Assembly (NCBI RefSeq): GCF_900129505.1
Contig: NZ_LT670818.1
Location: 2,356,001-2,420,000 of the forward strand
Direction of reading: 5' to 3'
DNA length: 64,000 nt
DNA from: Bradyrhizobium erythrophlei
GTDB taxonomy: Bacteria > Pseudomonadota > Alphaproteobacteria > Rhizobiales > Xanthobacteraceae
The stretch's first letter is position 1, and every line of letters starts with the position of its first letter. The notes beneath the pieces were generated by a model. That model had not been told where the DNA came from, did not search any database, and saw nothing but the letters and a program-made list of their open reading frames with translations. Shown here one piece after another: positions 62,457-64,000 of this stretch. Position numbers and translations under genes: made by a program.

Positions 62457-63071
62457 ATGGGACATCAAGAAAACCGAATCGCTGATTCGCCTTTCTCGAC
62501 GTGGATCGAAAGCAGCGCGCCTCCCGACGACGATCTGGAAACGGTCCGGTTGTCCGCCGCACGCACGCGGGCGATGGATGAGGCAGGCGCCGCGATCGCC
62601 CGGCAGCTCAACGGACCAATGACTGCGCTCTTGCTCTACATGGGCGAGATCAAGCAGCACAGCCAGCAGCTTTCGCAAGCTGCGGGTAATCGGGTCTACC
62701 TGCAGCAGGTGGTCGAGAACGCCCTGCAGCAGACCGAGCGGGTCTGCGCCATGATCAAGCAGATGGCCGACACGCACGAGGAACCGGCCGCCGAGTCCGG
62801 CCGCAAGACCGGGTGGGAGAAGCGAGCCGGCCGCGGCAAGGAAGGTGCCGGCGTGATGTTCGCATCAAGCGCCGGCCAGAAGCCGCTGACCAAGCGCGAG
62901 CGCGAAGTGCTGAGCCTGATCAGCGAGGGCTATTCCAACAAGCAGGGTGCACTGCGGATGAATATCAGTCCGCGGACCTTCGAAAGCCACCGCGCCGAAG
63001 CGATGCGAAAGCTCGGCGCGCGAAACACCGCCGACCTCGTCCGCCTGGCACTGCTGCACCCGGCCGGCTAG
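62457..63071 (+). CDS. LuxR-type HTH regulator with HK-like helical N-terminus
   Basis: 204 aa. C-terminal LuxR HTH (PLTKREREVLSLISEGYSNK, ISPRTFESHRAEAMRKLG). The N-terminal helical pair (AGAAIARQLNGPMTALLLYM, RVYLQQVVENALQQTERVCA) resembles a histidine-kinase dimerisation region without the phospho-His. ATG at 62457; no strong ribosome site. Confidence 0.75.
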   Translation: MGHQENRIADSPFSTWIESSAPPDDDLETVRLSAARTRAMDEAGAAIARQLNGPMTALLLYMGEIKQHSQQLSQAAGNRVYLQQVVENALQQTERVCAMIKQMADTHEEPAAESGRKTGWEKRAGRGKEGAGVMFASSAGQKPLTKREREVLSLISEGYSNKQGALRMNISPRTFESHRAEAMRKLGARNTADLVRLALLHPAG

Positions 63072-63324
63072 GCGGCATCGGCTCTGATTGAGTCAGAGCC
63101 AGAGCGCCAAATCCCTTTCTGCCGCGTTCTTCACGCGCAGCGGTATCCGAGCCGCATCGGGCGCGGGCGCGCATGTTTCGTCCGAAAACGCGACGGCGTT
63201 GCCATCGCGCGGCGCGGCTGATGCGTGCGCCAGGCCGGATCGCTTGCCTGTCCTGAATTTTCTGGATTGCGATTTGTTGTCGGCGATGAGGCCGACGCGG
63301 GGCGCGCGCAGAGCGCGCGCCGGC
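63072..63324. other. Gap without gene
   Basis: No credible frame; GC-rich (GCGCGCGCA tracts). Confidence 0.3.
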
Positions 63325-63570
63325 TCAGTAGAGATCTTCCACGAATGAATGCACGCGGGGCGCGGTGGAGCGCGAGACGTCCGGTTTGGGCGGGCTCGGG
63401 ATGATCGTAACGGTCCAGCGTTGCGGGATGCTTGTCTTGCTCTCGAGCACGGCGCGAACGTGGCCGGTGACCGTCGACCCGCCCGACCTTACCGTCGCGA
63501 TTCTGCCGTTGAATTGCGCAATGCGGAGGCGCCGGACTTCTTTCTGGTCAGCCGTTTCAAACGTAAACAT
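63325..63570 (-). CDS. Hypothetical protein, 81 aa
   Basis: Reads MFTFETADQKEVRRLRIAQF, VTGHVRAVLE, RWTVTIIPSPP. Small beta-rich soluble protein. The ATG at 63570 has GAGGGAGG about 6 nt upstream; an upstream frame to 63654 is not needed. Function unknown. Confidence 0.6.
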   Translation of the reverse strand: MFTFETADQKEVRRLRIAQFNGRIATVRSGGSTVTGHVRAVLESKTSIPQRWTVTIIPSPPKPDVSRSTAPRVHSFVEDLY

Positions 63571-63795
63571 GAAGCCTCCCTCCCGCTCGCGCGATTGTCG
63601 CGGTTTGTTATTAGCCATGTATGAAAATGCGACGCCGTAGAAGTACGGCCGCAATCTTGCCGCGCAGGCTCGGTGTTGCAGGTTCTTCAGCGCTGCAGCT
63701 CCAGTGCCGCGGCCGATGAATAGGCCCTGTCCAGTTCGTCAAGCAGCGCGCGATACTCGCGAGCGCGAGCCGTTGGCGGCTTGTATCTGCGATTG

Positions 63796-64000
63796 TTAGG
63801 CGGCGGAGCCCGGGAACACCGCTTCCATTTTGGTTTTCAGGGTCGCGGCATTGAACGGCTTGACGATGTAGTTGCTGACACCGGCCTTCTTCGCGGCGAT
63901 GACGTTTTCGGTCTTCGATTCCGCCGTTATCATGATGAAGGGGGTTTGCGAGAGCTCGGGGCTGGCGCGGACTTCCCTGAGCAAATCGTAGCCGGTCATC
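63796..64000 (-). CDS. CheY-like response regulator receiver (partial, cut by right edge)
   Basis: C-terminal part of a receiver domain: TGYDLLREVRASPELSQTPF, IMITAES with the Thr, NYIVKPFNAATL with the conserved Lys. The phospho-acceptor Asp and N-terminus lie beyond 64000. Confidence 0.85.
   Translation of the reverse strand, partial: MTGYDLLREVRASPELSQTPFIMITAESKTENVIAAKKAGVSNYIVKPFNAATLKTKMEAVFPGSAA

Overview
The window looks like a chromosomal segment of a Bradyrhizobium-type alphaproteobacterium (Nitrobacteraceae). This rests on overall GC-rich coding style, many small Bradyrhizobium-style hypothetical proteins, degenerate intergenic repeats with a recurring 'AAAGCGGACATCG ... TGTCCG(A/T)AA/TTTCGTGCC' core, one GCATTGCGAG...CTCGCAATGAC repeat, and liv-type ABC, CoA-transferase and FixJ-like receiver genes. 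No rRNA, tRNA, CRISPR array or intact insertion sequence was seen. The taxonomic call is inference from reading, not from a search.

Region 1 (about 1-25 kb) is accessory sequence: short genes, many unknown, separated by long gaps full of decayed repeats, with several broken genes (frameshifted ketopantoate reductase, tail of a sugar ABC permease, gamma-glutamylcyclotransferase fragment, ribbon-helix-helix remnant, two degenerate HGG-type small genes). Recognisable intact genes are an RlpA-like lipoprotein, a Tat-exported metallo-beta-lactamase-fold protein, an alpha/beta-hydrolase fused to a class III nucleotide cyclase, a short-chain dehydrogenase, a TSUP permease, an SLT-type lytic transglycosylase and a DUF459 SGNH-fold protein.

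Region 2 (25.3-29.9 kb) is a compact three-gene mannose cluster: mannose-6-phosphate isomerase, a GT4 glycosyltransferase fused to an alpha/alpha-barrel-like domain, and a GH130 mannoside phosphorylase/hydrolase. A lone GT2 glycosyltransferase and a divergent, probably acquired aspartate kinase follow.

Region 3 (33.2-37.0 kb) looks like a small mobile or phage-derived island: a TetR regulator with a sigma-54-like promoter, a coupled unknown gene, a ParB-domain DNA methyltransferase, a DUF5681 protein, a strong terminator, and then an array of six 10-11-bp-spaced CCTGTT repeats.

Region 4 (37.0-64.0 kb) is dense, nearly repeat-free and core-like. It starts with a ten-gene minus-strand operon: a branched-chain-amino-acid-type ABC importer (livG-F-H-M-J order) followed by pxpA, a short biotin carrier, a biotin carboxylase, pxpB and pxpC, with a divergent LysR gene. 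The last four together match the domain set of urea carboxylase split into separate proteins; with PxpA they predict an imported amide, lactam or urea-like substrate being carboxylated and hydrolysed. Next come a receiver-only response regulator, a large porin, a second minus-strand cluster (Fbp-type ABC importer, CoA-transferase, enoyl-CoA hydratase, with an HSL-type esterase upstream), a cold-shock gene, a group of unknown envelope or cytosolic genes, a LuxR-HTH regulator with an HK-like helical N-terminus, and a CheY-like receiver cut by the right edge.
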